NCBI GenBank assembly: GCA_021014325.1
Contig: CM037464.1
Span: forward strand, 4,371,127-4,435,126
Reading direction: 5' to 3'
DNA: 64,000 nucleotides
Source: Plazaster borealis
Lineage: Eukaryota; Echinodermata; Asteroidea; Forcipulatida; Labidiasteridae
The notes under the pieces: model-generated
What the model saw: the letters and a program-made list of their open reading frames with translations, nothing else
Told to the model about the DNA's origin: nothing
Database searches by the model: none
Translations under genes and position numbers: made by a program
In this document: one piece after another, positions 38,443 through 48,359 of the stretch
Position numbering within the stretch: the stretch's first letter is position 1
Layout: every line of letters starts with the position of its first letter

Positions 38443-38931
38443 TTTGTTGCGTATTTATTCATACCTTTTTGGGCCAACTCAACTACTACTAGGTATCAGG
38501 TGAAGTTTTGGGAGACACCAAGTAAAATAACTTCCTCTATGACCTGTGGTGGCTCTGAGAAGAACCGGTGGTTAACAACTCACAACTCAGTTGTTCAGAA
38601 CCACCACAGCTCAAAGAGAGTTTATTGCATGGTGCCTCCTCTGCAAACCTCACTTGATTGTGTTCCCACCATGCAAAGTTTCAAATCCTATACTTGCTAC
38701 TAAATAAATTGAAGTGTTTTTTAAGTATATATTCAAATAAGTTTCCAAGTAACTTCATCGGATGTTGTACCTGCTCTTCATATTAATTACTTGTGTGGCT
38801 TATTTTGTTCTCTCTGCAGGGATTTGGTAACAGAGAAATTGTCAGAGGGAGCCTTGCTTCAGAAATATTGTAGAGCATCTGCCGGTACAAACGGGGTAAC
38901 AATATACAACTCCAAAAGACCAATCAAGTAG
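22493..38931 (+). CDS. DSCC1: DSCC1 (Dcc1): sister chromatid cohesion subunit of the Ctf18-RFC complex, complete, 11 exons
   Basis: Nuclear subunit of the alternative clamp loader Ctf18-Dcc1-Ctf8-RFC, acting on PCNA and cohesion at replication forks (family knowledge). Exons: 22493-22506, 25855-26019, 27932-28094, 28507-28726, 30013-30151, 30986-31050, 32445-32524, 33992-34069, 35053-35138, 36549-36611, 38820-38931. Together they are 1185 nt, 394 aa plus TAG (human 393 aa); all phases agree. Family signatures in order: IIIRGEKSDSAVLC, TYDIKDAETSNTLLLLPDC, GFWRMLHFDYE, FNFAEFLLSWQQSVPEGM, GVALIDKSSKPEVIFHF, FNFLFKTRERWTQEEIHPYI, and a C terminus GVTIYNSKRPIK matching the conserved end of the family. 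Exon 1 holds only ATG plus 11 nt (MAGN and part of Arg), so ORF callers would miss it; it has a strong GTAAGC donor. The acceptor of exon 2 lies 8 nt beyond the end of a MITE. Divergent from DEPTOR, convergent with the EndoU gene. Confidence 0.96.
24280..24380 (-). repeat. tRNA-like SINE head, reverse
   Basis: Carries the plus-strand pattern CTGGAACTTGAACCCACACT and 'ccgctgggccacaacaa', the complement of a SINE head. The body is not clear. Confidence 0.45.
25080..25345 (+). repeat. tRNA-derived SINE, degenerate
   Basis: Contains GTGCGGTTCGAATCCCAGTC, 'gacacttgtgtccttgaaca', then a TACTCC...GGAGTTGAGATGG body like that at 790-815. Confidence 0.65.
25478..25846 (+). repeat. MITE family A copy ending 8 bases before DSCC1 exon 2
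   Basis: TTAAAGGCACTGAACACG to CGTGTACGATGCCTTTAA, followed by TGTTGCAG and then exon 2 at 25855. The region where the branch point and pyrimidine tract should lie is therefore mostly MITE sequence. Confidence 0.88.
26040..26230 (+). repeat. Repeat shared with 31735-32400
   Basis: Contains ACTAGTCCATCAG, 'agtagccagccggaccactt' and 'ctggccagcagaccactgtt'. The second copy is split by insertions. Confidence 0.6.
26831..27392. repeat. Long inverted repeat around a SINE 3' half
   Basis: Arms about 26831-26924 and 27307-27392 are imperfect reverse complements (ATGACTTGCTTAGTCACAAG / CTTGTGACTAAGCAAGTCAT). Between them lies the SINE part also seen at 44787-45068. Confidence 0.7.
27040..27300 (+). 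repeat. SINE 3' half (GGCCGTCCGG family)
   Basis: Same sequence as 44790-45068: 'ctctaccagccaggctcct', 'aagtggccgtccggccttgt', GATGTTAGGCGATCTCTCAT and an A-rich tail. The tRNA head is missing. Confidence 0.75.
28277..28490 (-). repeat. Repeat family E, full copy with inverted arms
   Basis: Arms of about 42 bp at 28277-28319 and 28406-28448 (core ACACCATGTAATGACTATCT / AGATAGTCATTACATGGTGT) flank a hairpin with CTGATCGAAACGTCGAG on the minus strand. It ends with GCAAAGTTTCAAATCC, some 25 bases upstream of the DSCC1 exon 4 acceptor. Confidence 0.75.
29390..29910. repeat. Cluster of three SINE fragments in DSCC1 intron 4
   Basis: A reverse tRNA-derived SINE at about 29390-29577, a reverse GTTTTCC-family SINE at about 29578-29712, and a forward tRNA-derived SINE from about 29748 (B box GGGTTCAAGTCCCGG) to 29905. 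Confidence 0.7.
30500..30965 (+). repeat. Palindromic repeat and SINE with Asn-like tRNA head
   Basis: Starts with the repeat also seen at 7676-7800. An inverted 'agctatctagccctatgt' / 'acatagggctaaatagct' pair (30659-30675 and 30847-30864) encloses about 170 bases. It is followed by a tRNA-like head GTTGGTAGAGCGCC ... GGTTCAAATCCCGCTCC. Not a tRNA gene: the acceptor stem does not pair and it sits in repeat context. Confidence 0.55.
31735..32402 (+). repeat. Nested repeat cluster upstream of DSCC1 exon 7
   Basis: The outer repeat (first part 31735-31857, last part 32340-32402) is the one at 26040-26230. Inside it are G-rich and T-rich simple sequence (about 31929-32010), a SINE tail with TATAAGAACTAGTCATTATT, and a complete family C MITE (32145-32338). 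Its end lies about 42 bases before exon 7. Confidence 0.65.
32145..32338. repeat. Palindromic MITE family C copy
   Basis: GGGCCCAATTTCATATAGCT at the left and AGCTCTATGAAATTGGGCCC at the right. Confidence 0.88.
32605..32915 (-). repeat. GAAACG-motif repeat, diverged
   Basis: Begins TTTGCGGTAACACCATGTG and carries the minus-strand hairpin GATGACTAGAGCAAGCTAGT followed by CAAAACGTTGAGACC. Related to 34383-34680. Confidence 0.6.
33018..33213. repeat. Palindromic MITE family C copy
   Basis: GGGCCCAATTTCATAAAGCT start; the end is degenerate (CAGCTCTAGAAATTGGGC). Confidence 0.8.
33526..33896 (+). repeat. MITE family A copy
   Basis: TTAAGGCACTGAACACG start, CGTGTACGATACCTT end, with a diverged hairpin AAAAGGCTTCTTGCAAGAAG. 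Lies about 95 bases upstream of DSCC1 exon 8. Confidence 0.85.
34383..34925. repeat. GAAACG-motif repeat enclosing a near-perfect long palindrome
   Basis: The inner palindrome has arms of about 75-80 bp (about 34672-34750 and 34806-34890, TGCTAACCCAGTAAGTGG / CCACTTACTGGGTTAGCA). It is bordered by inverted copies of the GATGATGACTAG ... AACGTTTGAGACC motif at 34642-34677 and 34876-34920. Confidence 0.7.
35180..35372. repeat. Palindromic MITE family C copy
   Basis: Begins GGGCCCAATTTCATAGAGCT just downstream of DSCC1 exon 9 and ends AAAATGGGCCC. Confidence 0.85.
35495..35925 (+). repeat. tRNA-derived SINE, nearly full length
   Basis: Head GGCGTGTTGTGACCGAGCAG, B box GGGTTCGAGTCCCGG, 'cttcatccttcggatgggac', 'agagaaggggttcgcc', tail TATAAGAATTGTGTATTATC. 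This is the best preserved copy in the window. Confidence 0.88.
35970..36341 (+). repeat. MITE family A copy, well preserved
   Basis: TTAAAGGCATCGTACACG to AAGTGTACGATACCTTTAA with an internal AAACTTCCTGCAAGAAGTTT hairpin. The open frame inside it (36064-36399) is a by-product. Confidence 0.9.
36795..37265 (+). mobile_element. 3' remnant of a non-LTR retrotransposon
   Basis: Translates, with a frame change, to GYEHQAGNSQSLSYKHWF and then SLWNSLPGACFPPSYNVDFF, the motif that closes many non-LTR reverse transcriptase ORFs. The open frame 36842-37264 ends normally, but no RT core is present. Part of it (15060-15120, reverse) recurs elsewhere. Lies in DSCC1 intron 10. Confidence 0.6.
37838..37985. 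repeat. GACTCGG minisatellite replacing one end of a MITE
   Basis: Short units of GACTCGGACTCGGAC and CAAGTGACTCGG repeat about six times. They run directly into a family A MITE that has lost its own end there. Confidence 0.85.
37986..38275 (-). repeat. MITE family A copy, truncated
   Basis: The right end TGTCCAGTGCCTTTAA is intact. The left side stops at ATAAAACATTGTGAG next to the GACTCGG minisatellite. Confidence 0.85.
38407..38446. repeat. (TTTA)n microsatellite
   Basis: About nine TTTA units. Confidence 0.9.
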
Positions 38932-39087
38932 CTGCAATTCCTAGAGATGTGAAGTGCTTGGCTTTCAACACCAAACTGATTTGAAAACGGGAACAGTAAC
39001 TTCCCCGACGGAACTTCAGTGACGATAAATTGACAACGTGTGATGTGGACATTTATGTGGTCACTGTGGAGGCACTGTGGTCACAGG

Positions 39088-39352
39088 GCGGTGGGGTTGG
39101 CGTAGTGGTATCTTTCCTTGCCTGCCACCTCTCGGACCCTGGTTCGAATCCCACTGGGAGCACTTCGTGGATTGGGTTTCCAGTCCCTACCTGATTGCCT
39201 GGGTTTTCCCTGGAATAATTCTCTGGGGTTTTCCTCCCACATCTAAAACTGAAAACTCCCTTCCTTGTCTTCTGTACATGGGGTTCTTGGATAGTATTTT
39301 GATTAAGTTCGCTTTTCTGAGAATCCTTGTCTTTACAACCAGAATTAATAAA
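39088..39352 (+). repeat. SINE (GTTTTCC family), also covering a possible DSCC1 poly(A) signal
   Basis: Head GGCGTAGTGGTATC with B box GGTTCGAATCCCACTGGG, body 'ggttttccctggaataatt', end TTCGCTTTTCTGAGAATCCT. AATAAA at 39347-39352 could end the DSCC1 transcript about 420 bases after its stop codon; that role is speculative. Confidence 0.7.
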
Positions 39353-39607
39353 CAAAGTGAGTGTAAAGGATTTGGTTGTGAAAAGAGTTGGCCGTCAAGA
39401 TTACAACGGATCTTTTCAGAGCCAACACTCGCACAAAGAGATTTTACACATGGTTGTTGTACCCGCAAGTTTACTATTTATTTATAGTTACTTCTTGAGA
39501 TTATGTTCAAAAAGTCGAATTCATTTTGTGCATGGTTGGAGCCAGTGTTTCCCCTGGCTGATTAAACTGGTTGATTGAAGCAAATTTACGCCACAGCCTA
39601 AAAACTG

Positions 39608-39786
39608 ACAAGAACGCAGGGCTCGCACAATGGGAGACTTTGGAACACTGGGTGGCAGCAGACTTACCACTCAGGTAAATTTCCATTATTTGCTCGGTTC
39701 TTAGCATGCGTACATTTCTGATCACAATGGATTTACCTGTTAAGTCTGCTGCCACCTAGAGTCCTCAAACGTCTCCCATTATTGCG
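39608..39786. repeat. Palindromic MITE between convergent genes
   Basis: Inverted arms AATGGGAGAC ... GGTGGCAGCAGACTTA and TAAGTCTGCTGCCACC ... GTCTCCCATT around a roughly 75-bp centre. Lies between the DSCC1 and EndoU 3' ends. Confidence 0.75.
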
Positions 39787-40039
39787 CAGTTTGTGTTTTC
39801 CTCCCACATCTAAAACCTGAGCATTTCTTCCAACATCTTCTCTTCACATGGTCACTTCAGGCCTGCTGGCCGCAGTTCAAGGCACTGTTGAGGGAGGGTT
39901 CTTTGGTTTATTTATACCAGAAATATGTGATAGTTATTATTATAACAATAAACTTTAGTTAAATTAAACAATTTTAAACGTTCCCCGAGGATCATAATTT
40001 AGATACTTTTCGAAAGTGTCCCAACCTCATATTGTCTTT

Positions 40040-43000
40040 TTAAGTTGCAAAGTACGCTGATCCAAATACTTGAGCTCCATTGTAGTCGTATGTCTGCACA
40101 TTTGCAGTCTGTCCGTTGATCTTGAGCTTGCAGAGTGAGTTTGGAGACTTCAAGAAGCATGTCGAGAAGAGTGCAATTTCGAACTCGGGGCTGACCCCGT
40201 ACATCGTAGAGGTGGTCGGCTTGATGCGGTTGGACCACTTGAACTGGTACTTGATTAGATTGGGCTGTGTGTAGGAAATGAGAACGGGGTTAATGATTGG
40301 ATGATTGATCGATTAGTTGATTGACGGGTTGAATGATGGACTGAATGACTGATTGGTTCCGTTTATCTACCTCGGCAAACCTAGACACAGGTTGTTTTCA
40401 CATGCTTTATTTTTGTATTTAAATTTTGTATTTGTGTGTGTGGGAGTAGGTATACATATACACATTCAAACTGGGAACCTATAACAAAAGAGGACAATAC
40501 GGTCACCGGTTGGGGAAAGGTCCCGAGTTGGAGAGCGTGTACAAAACCAATTGGAGCTGTTGCTAAAAAGTTAGTACAAACAAAAGAGGGACAGTAGGAG
40601 GTCCCCGATTGCAGGTGTTTACACACTCGTGTGTGTGTTTAACAAGTATGATCTTCTTCCTACCTAAATCTGATTTCCAATTTTGGGGGTTTTGCCCTTG
40701 GAAAAATCAGACAAATTGCGATTAAATAGCTTGAAATGTATATTAAAGCCGTGTACATACATGTAGGTAAGCCCTTGTACTCGATAAGATAATCCTACCT
40801 TTTTCCAAGGACCAAATGTCACGCCTGAGTGAAAGGATCAGACTTATTTCGATATTTCGAAAGGAAAGGTGTGCTTTGTCTTTTAAAACTATTTAACTAC
40901 CCCCCCCCCCGTTATTTCCAGTTGTGACTTGCACTTTCTAAAGAGACAAATGTGTCACTCGGCTGGAAGAGCGTACGTCACTCACAGTTATAATCTTCTA
41001 AATGTTATCTTCCTGCAATGAGATTAAAATTATTTATAGAAATCCTCTGCGTTTTTTGATAATAATGTAATCCGAACATATGGATAACAAACGCACTTTG
41101 CGCCGAAAAGAAGAGTGTTTTGTCCAAGTCCAGCTATATAAAGCCGGCCTCAGGTCGACCTTGCGTCAACAAAAAACAGTCGGCGACTGACTTCCAGGAT
41201 CACTCTGAGCCTGAGCTAAAACCATCGGGAACTTTTCAGTCTGCGATTATTTACGACCTGAGCGTAACTGCGATGATTTTAAGACAATCGGAAACAGTCG
41301 CCGCTCGAAAAAATTAACAGTCGCAAGAGTAGAACAATTTCAACTTGTACGACGTGATCCCGACGGTCGGGAACCAACCGCAGTCGACTTGTGAGTATTT
41401 GGGACATCGTGCGTGCGCAAGAAAATCGTAGGTCGACCTGAGGCCGGCTTAAGGCAACGAACAAACAAACAAACAAACAAACACCCAACACTCCAACACC
41501 CCAACAAACAAACATAAGTGTCGTGATAGTTTCCGAATATGCTCTCATTGCCATAGAGCAAGGTTATGCTCTCACAAATCGAGAACCCACCTGTGTTTTC
41601 TTCATGTACCCGTGGTAGTTAGCTTGCCCCTGGTCTTCCAGCAGGTACATACGGACCCAGTTGTGGAAACCGGATATGGTTGAGCTATCAGAGAACTCCC
41701 CGACGAAGACGTGTTCAAATCCCGAGGTGTCTCGTGTGGCTTTACGGGAGTAGTGAGTGAAGAGAAGTCCTCGAATGAACGTCTTGTATTGGCTTAGACT
41801 CCCAGAATAATAGTCTGTACACAAAATAATGATATCATTTTAAATTGAATGTTCCTCACCACAACCCAAGCCTTTATATATACATGTACAGTTTATGTAA
41901 TTGTGTAACGTATTAGTTATTCATTTCCTGTTCTTTTATTTTATTTTGTATTATCATTTTTATTTTTATTTTGGTTAAAGATACATAGATGGATTAATGT
42001 CAAGATATCTCAGGTTATTATAAGAATGAGAGGTACTAATATCAGATAAAATCATCATGGGCATGATCCAATATTGTACTGAACATTCCCTTCCAGCCTC
42101 GCTTTGGTGTATAGAATGAAAGTGTGTACAATACTGCACATAAAAGCTAACTCATTAAAGCTTAATTTTGGTATTAAAACAAAGTCATCAATAGAGGGGT
42201 TGAAAAGTTAAGATGGATGCAGTATGGTTTGCGGCAATACATGAAACAACAATCTCATGAAGATGATCAGAGAACACCGATCGAAACGTCGAGTTCTTAT
42301 ACACCACTGTTTCTATTCAGAACCATCACTACTCACATGAGATATTTGCATGTACACGGTGTCACCGCAAATCCTACTCCCTTGTAGGCCTTTATGGTGT
42401 TACCGCAAACTCTACTGTGATTGTATATCCACCCCTATACTTTAAAAAGATCGACCATGGTTATAAACCCCTTACTCTTGGCTTTGACAAACTGGTACGC
42501 CCGCTGCATGATCACAGTGTTGAATATAGCGTTCATGAACTCGTCCTCTTCTGCTGATTCTGTGGACGTCTTCGTCTCAGTCTTGCCCTGGGCGGTAATG
42601 TAGTTGTTGAAGAGCTTGATGAGGGCCTTGTACGTCGGCCTCTGAAGCATCTGGGCGTTAACTGAAGAGAACAGTCTGTGTTTGTGAGGGGGGGGGGAGA
42701 AACGGGACGGAACCATCTTGTAAAATGTGCTGTAAAACTAGTTGTCACGACGAACACTGGATCGAATTCAATCACTTTATACGAAGTTATTGGGTTGTTC
42801 TTTTATTGAAAAATATCAATCACGAAGAGTAGTTAAAATATAACGAATACTGTAAATGAAAACGAAAATGTTACAAAATATTATGTTTGGAGAAATGTTT
42901 CATCTTCAAACTTACGAAGCAGACAATTTATACTACTATGTTTATTTTAGTTTGTATATCATGTTGTATACTGTTGAGTCATTTTGATAAAAGTTGTTCA

Positions 43001-46000
43001 ATTTGTGTTCACATCTTGCTACTTTAGATTTGCTGTTTAAGAAGTAGATTTCTGTTTGGTTCCTTGTTTGCAAATACGACGTAGCGTTTAAGGTCATAAA
43101 AGGGGGCTGCCTTTTTCACTGCCAGCCTCGGTTTCGATGCACGTTCTGATATAACTTTTGAGAGTGTTTTTTCGCCGAATCTATGGGTTTGAGTTCTGCT
43201 CAGGTTTGGTTCGGGCACTGTCATTGAATCGGGCATAATATTCTTCCTGCTTTAGTCTGATTTCTGATTGCTTTGCCTTTGGAAAAATCAGGGGGAAAAT
43301 GTTTGAATAGCCAAAAGTCTGTTATAGCCCACACCATGTGATGTAGGATCAGGCCTTGTACTCGATAAAATGTTCCTACTTTTATCAAAGGACCAAATAT
43401 CATGCATGTTGATTTAGAAGAAACCTTCAGAAAAACGAGAATTCAAAATGGTGGACGAGCAGTCTTGGTCAAAGATGGGTTCAATCGATCATTACATTAT
43501 TGTTTTTATGTAACAGTTTGAGGTTCAAAAAGTTACTTATGGCCATGCGAAGGTAATGCGACGTAACGGGTGCTTATGTATTAAGCCTGGGGTACTGACT
43601 TGAAGACGGGGCTGTAAAGCTACACGTGATCTATATTAAATTGGGTCTATTTGTGGTGTGGGAGGTCTTGTTGGGAGTAGGGGCAATGCTTTATGGGGGT
43701 CTTGTTGGAGTGAGGGGAGCTGGGAGGTCCCAGTCGAGTATAGAAACCTGCTTGAGGAAACATCCTTTTCCAAATATGAGTTACTGATGTAGTTGCCAGT
43801 GTTCATCACAAGATCACTACCGATGCTTAGTCGGTTGGTGTCATCGGCCCATATGGCGGTGGCAAACGCCGATATGTCGGCAGGGATCACTGGGGCAGAT
43901 GTTGGTGGAGGGGCCGGGTTACCACCTGTGACCAAAGATACAAACAACATCACTGTGAACATTTCCACATCATCTATCTATATAGACCAAGCTATAAATT
44001 GGCTGCGGCATTCCTAAATGAGTACATCATTAAGTGAATTTTAAATCAAAAGAGTTTTGTATATTTTTTGGTAATGAAATGATGGAATATATTATTTGTA
44101 TAATAATTATGTGTCATTACATAGACTTGCGTAGTCGCTGCAACAGTCCCCAAACTGGGAGCATTTAGAGTTGCATTGGCACGGTTGGGTCGAGTCGTGC
44201 GTCTGACCACATCGTCCGGCACACGTACCTATATTGTAAGAGGAAAAAATGTTTAAAATCTTACAACGGGTATATACAATTATATAAGTTGTAAATATTA
44301 ATATATATAGTTTGCGGTAAGCCAAGCGGATACAGACTCAAATGGTTACTTGAAAGAGATGTTGGGTTTAGGGGTTATGACGAGTAGTCGACGTTTCTGG
44401 CTGCATGAACAGTCTGTCTTTATTGGGGGAGGGGTCCGACTTTCGCAGGGAAAAGGCAAATGCGTGTGTGTTTAAGAATGGAGGCCTTGGCCTTACATTT
44501 CACCAACATAATTAATACATTAGTTCTAAAAGAAGGGACTAACCGTTATTTCCTTGTTTCTGGGCCGTGTTTCCAAACTTCCAATCACTTGTGTATTTAG
44601 CAAAGTAAATCATAGGGAAGGTACCCTCATTTTGCTGTAAAGTTAAATTAAACCAGCCGGCTCAAGTTAGTGTGTATAACTGTGGCGTGTCGTGGCTGAG
44701 CTGTCTTCACCGGCCCCAAGCTCTGGTGTTGTCAGCAGCAGAGTGTGGGTTCGAATCCCGGTCACGACACTTGTGTCCTTGAGCAAGCCACTTATAATTG
44801 CTACGTAAAAAGTAGGGAAGGTAGTGCATTCTGCTCTACCAGCCAGGCTCCTAGTGGATGATACCCATGCCTATACATCATTACGGACCGTGAAGGGGGT
44901 ATACCCCTTTTCAGCCCCAGGAGTAGGTGGAAACGTACCCTTGGCGTCACTTGATTTGGGCCGACAGCCCAAATCAGTTAAGTGTATAGCCCTCACCTTG
45001 AAGTGGCCGTCCGGCCTTGTGATGTTAGGCGATCTCTCATAAAAAAAATTAAAAAAAATAAAAAAAAATTGGCCATAAACCTTTCATGTCGGATTATGGA
45101 TTTCTGAATTTTGTTAGCATCAAGCAATACGCATTTTAAACGTGGACCCAGAGCACTAGTAACTTGCCCCATTCACGCTTAATAAAGCATTATAGTAAAT
45201 ATAGGCCTACCTGATGTCTTGCACTGGGCATCGTAGTCTGAACAGCAGCCTGCCAGCGGGGACGATCCACACATAGAATCGCAGTTGCACGGATAGCGAA
45301 TGTCGATATCGTCACAACGATTGAGACAGGTTCCTGGAGCGAAAGACTACAATTGGTAAATACACTGTGTGTTTGAAGGCACACAAAATGTCAAACCTTG
45401 CCTAGGCACAGAGATTACCATAAACCTCTCCCTGTGATATTGTCCCTGGGTTAGTTTCCTATGCCACTCCATTAACTATAGGGGAGGATTTTCCATAGGC
45501 CATCAACATACGTGTATAGGGGACTCGTACAGTAGGCCATATACATGGACATATAAGAGTGACCCAAAAGTAAACAATTTAGGCCTATAGAAAGGTCTAA
45601 TAAAATAATAATAATATTGAACAAATACCGTAGGCCTTAAAAGGAGGACAACGGACGCTGAGTGATGAGACGTATCGAAAGGGCGTATATAGCGGCAATT
45701 GTTGTGCAAAAGTGTGTTGAGCGTTACAGTTTACTGGCTTTTCTGTTGTGCAAAAGTGTGTTGAGCGTTACAGTTTATCGGTTTTCTGCTATTTATTTAA
45801 GTTATATCTCATGAAACTTAAACTAGGCCTAGATGCGTGAGACTGGGAAAACACATCTTCGGGTACCGGTAGCATAGGTCTAGCAGCAAATTTGTTTTAC
45901 AGCAATATGCCATAATCAGGAGCAAAATGATTGATATTATAATACGACAGTGTTACTGAGACAAAACGTATATAAGGCCGTACCGTTCCTAAGTGTGTGC

Positions 46001-47590
46001 CTGGTAGAAGGACACACACGACAGAGGGTTACATTTTAGCTTTAACTCTGCATGATGCCATCAGACTGTGGTCCACTGTCCGTTTTTAAATAAATAATCA
46101 GTACTCCGCCATTTTATTTTTTTTAGAATCTAAAACATTCCACATTCCCCATCCTGGCCAAATGTCTTGTTACCATCCGGGGTCTTTTTCACACACAAAA
46201 TCCACCAATTACCAGCTCTCCCGGAATTCCCATTGTACAGCAGTTACTTGACCTTGAGGTCAAGAGCCACTACTGGGTGAAATGCACATATAGTTTCCAG
46301 ATGGCTTTGCTGTATACTTGTACAATGGATGTAAGCAGTGACCTGGTTGTTAATTTTGATGAATTGAGTATGGGTTCATATTATAATGGTTTGGGCCATT
46401 TGAAAGTGATTGGGTTCTTCACAAAAATAATTTACACGCTAATACAAGCGGACAGTAGCGTATTAACCGAAGGCGTAAGCGTGTGATTGTTTTTTGAGGG
46501 TTAACAGGCATCGTACACGGTTGGTAATGACTCTGATAATTAATGGCAATACAAACTTACTTGGTAAGAAGTACAGCAGCTTTGGAAGGTATTATGCAAT
46601 TTTGAGGAACATTTCACTTCGAAGTACTGCCAGGGGTTATGGAAAAATATATCACTTTTTATCCCCAAAACATTTGATTCTGAAAAGCGTAACGCTTCTC
46701 AGAGTGTGTTTTCCAATGCAGATAATATTGTTCCTGCGTGGACATAACCGCTCCAGATTTTCGGCAATGCCTCAAAAACGCTATCACCTTTTGAAATGAA
46801 ATTTTCACAGTTAGTTTTATGGTAAATATCTACAACTATATAAATTATATGGGTTTGAAACAAACAATAGGCTCCAATTACCAGACGTGTATGATGCCTT
46901 TAATACAAAAACAACGGTTATTCTAAATTATTTAAAGATAATCGAAATGTGAAGAATTATATGTGGAAATGAAAACGAATTATCCTTAAAATAGACATCA
47001 CATTACCCTGTACACAGTACTGATCAAAGTCGTTGCAACAGTCATTAAATTTAAGGCAGGCCGTATTGCACTGGCAGCTGTACGCACTGTTCTCCTTATC
47101 GCCACATCGTCCAATACAGCTAGCGGCTGCAGTTGCGACTATCAACAGAACGCAGAGACAAGACAAACAAAATGTTAAAATCCAAATCAATCAATCAACC
47201 AATCAATCAAATAGGTCGTGGCTGGGGAGAACTGTTCTCCGTCTAATAGAAGGTATGTGCTTTCATGTTCAGCTATAAAACAATTGTATTGCTGTTATTA
47301 TTTAGTTTGACAAAATTTCACATATAACAAACCAACAAAATAAAACATACAAATACAGAAAAAGACAGAAAGGTTCTTTCTATTTTTAAGTGAACTCAAA
47401 ATTACTGTTGTCTTCAGGCATTTAGCTTCAGATAAAACTTTTCCAGAGGCATTTCTTAACACTATATACCTTTACGGATATTGGCAGGACTTACGCTACC
47501 TGCAGCTCGATTAAGAGATACACCGGTGAAGTAAAGAACTGCAAGCGAGATCATCAACGAAATTACCAGTACGGATGACGCTATCGACAT
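40040..47590 (-). CDS. Secreted EndoU-family endoribonuclease with three somatomedin-B modules, 8 exons
   Basis: Poly(U)-specific endoribonuclease family (XendoU / placental protein 11). Family members cleave RNA at uridylates, giving 2',3'-cyclic phosphate ends. Exons in coding order: 47500-47590, 47007-47138, 45211-45333, 44121-44228, 43748-43925, 42476-42675, 41591-41814, 40040-40264. Together they are 1281 nt, 426 aa, phases consistent. Exon 1 is a hydrophobic leader (LVISLMISLAVLYFTGV), probably a signal peptide. Exons 2-4 each encode one Cys-rich somatomedin-B module (for example CAGRCGQT, CQCNSKC, GDCCSDYASLC). The EndoU domain (about aa 165-426) includes RLFSSVNAQMLQRPTYKAL, GFEHVFVGE, GFHNWVRMYL and RIKPTTSTMYGVSPEFEIAL. 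The catalytic His-His-Lys set appears intact; the two His lie 16 residues apart, as in XendoU. One weak point: the exon 5 donor is GTTTCT, chosen because it gives the right phase and homology. Probably extracellular. Confidence 0.93.
41459..41520. repeat. CAAA/CCAACAC simple repeat
   Basis: (AACA)n passing into CCAACACTCC-like units, similar to the array at 56588-56696. Confidence 0.85.
42229..42420 (+). repeat. Repeat family E copy
   Basis: Carries GATCGAAACGTCGAGTTCTT and the border sequence GTCACCGCAAATCC in EndoU intron 6, just beyond the exon 6 donor. Confidence 0.65.
42780..43740. other. EndoU intron 5, nothing recognised
   Basis: AT-rich intron. A minus-strand open frame at 43024-43236 shows no homology. 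A short sequence around 43250-43395 (TCTGATTTCTGATTGC ... GGAAAAATCAG) recurs near 40660-40810 in intron 7, so it is probably an old repeat. Confidence 0.45.
44682..45068 (+). repeat. SINE, full length (tRNA head plus GGCCGTCCGG body)
   Basis: Head GGCGTGTCGTGGCTGAGCTG, B box GGGTTCGAATCCCGG, body 'aagtggccgtccggccttgt', CGATCTCTCAT and an A-rich tail. It shares the head with the common SINE but has a different body. Confidence 0.85.
45701..45790. repeat. Two-copy 44-bp tandem duplication
   Basis: GTTGTGCAAAAGTGTGTTGA starts at 45701 and again at 45745, nearly identical. In EndoU intron 2. Confidence 0.85.
46503..46904 (+). repeat. MITE family B copy with family A-like ends
   Basis: The core is family B (GAAGTACTGCCAGGGGTTAT, CAGATTTTCGGCAATGCCTC). 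The ends read AGGCATCGTACACGGTTGG and GTGTATGATGCCTTTAA, as in family A. Confidence 0.78.
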
Positions 47591-47634
47591 TTTGACTATT
47601 GCTGGTCGACACGATGACGGGGGGCTGGCGTCCA

Positions 47635-47640
47635 TTTATA
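47635..47640 (-). promoter_or_regulatory. TATA box of the EndoU gene
   Basis: On the minus strand TATAAA lies in the context CGCCGTATAAATGGACGCC, about 45 bases upstream of the ATG at 47590. If transcription starts some 30 bases downstream, the 5' UTR would be only about 15-20 nt. Spacing and consensus are good; the start site itself was not observed. Confidence 0.6.
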
Positions 47641-48129
47641 CGGCGTAGGGTTGTCCGTTCAGTGCGTCAAGCATTTCATAAAAATAATCTCGTGTGCAAG
47701 AACGCGAAGCCTCAATGTGTGCTGTTTCTTTAATTTTGTTTGCGAACTCACTCTTTCTGATGGCGACGATTGATTATAATGTCATTTCACAAATTCATCG
47801 TTCTTTATTTGTTTTTGCGAACTCGCTCTTTCTGGCTACGAGTGAATAATGTCAGTGAACAGTAATATTCATCGTTCCATGGAGATTCTGAGTCGAACAA
47901 AGTCGTCTCAAATTCGAGGAAGTATACGCATGGTTTGGTTGTTTAGGCCTGTAGTATATGCTGATACACTATGCTCGTGTGTCGGCACGCAGAGATTGTT
48001 CAGGGTTTCGTATTGACTCACGACATCCTGTCTGATTCATAGTTAGCATTGAGATCGTCCCCCTCTTTCCAATGGCAGAGTAGTGCACCCATGCACATCG
48101 TTTGTTTATAATGACATTTCATGTTTAGC

Positions 48130-48359
48130 TACACTGCATACCGGGGTGTTAAAATTGACGCCATGGGTGTTGTCACGTAAAGATTTAAAAAAACGACAAA
48201 AAGAAACAAAATGTTACACCATAATGGTGTTAAAATAACACTAATTTCTGCTAAAACAATTACAATGGTGTTATTTTAACACCCTATGATGTTAATTTTC
48301 ATTCTCTCTTGGGTATCTAATATGTGACAACACCCTTGGTGACAGTTTTTTCCAGTGTA
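48130..48359. repeat. Palindromic MITE with TACACTG ends
   Basis: Begins TACACTGCATACCGGGGTGT, has GGTGTTGTCAC / GTGACAACACC inner arms, and ends TTTTTTCCAGTGTA. About 230 bp. Confidence 0.75.

Noticed and set aside
43636..43747. Extension of EndoU exon 5 to the stop codon of its open frame
   Set aside because: Reading on gives a low-complexity Pro-rich tail; splicing at 43748, despite the weak GTTTCT donor, restores the conserved RLFSSV sequence in phase.
45190..45384. 64-codon minus-strand open frame
   Set aside because: Wrong frame of a real exon: the somatomedin-B exon (45211-45333) is read in another phase.
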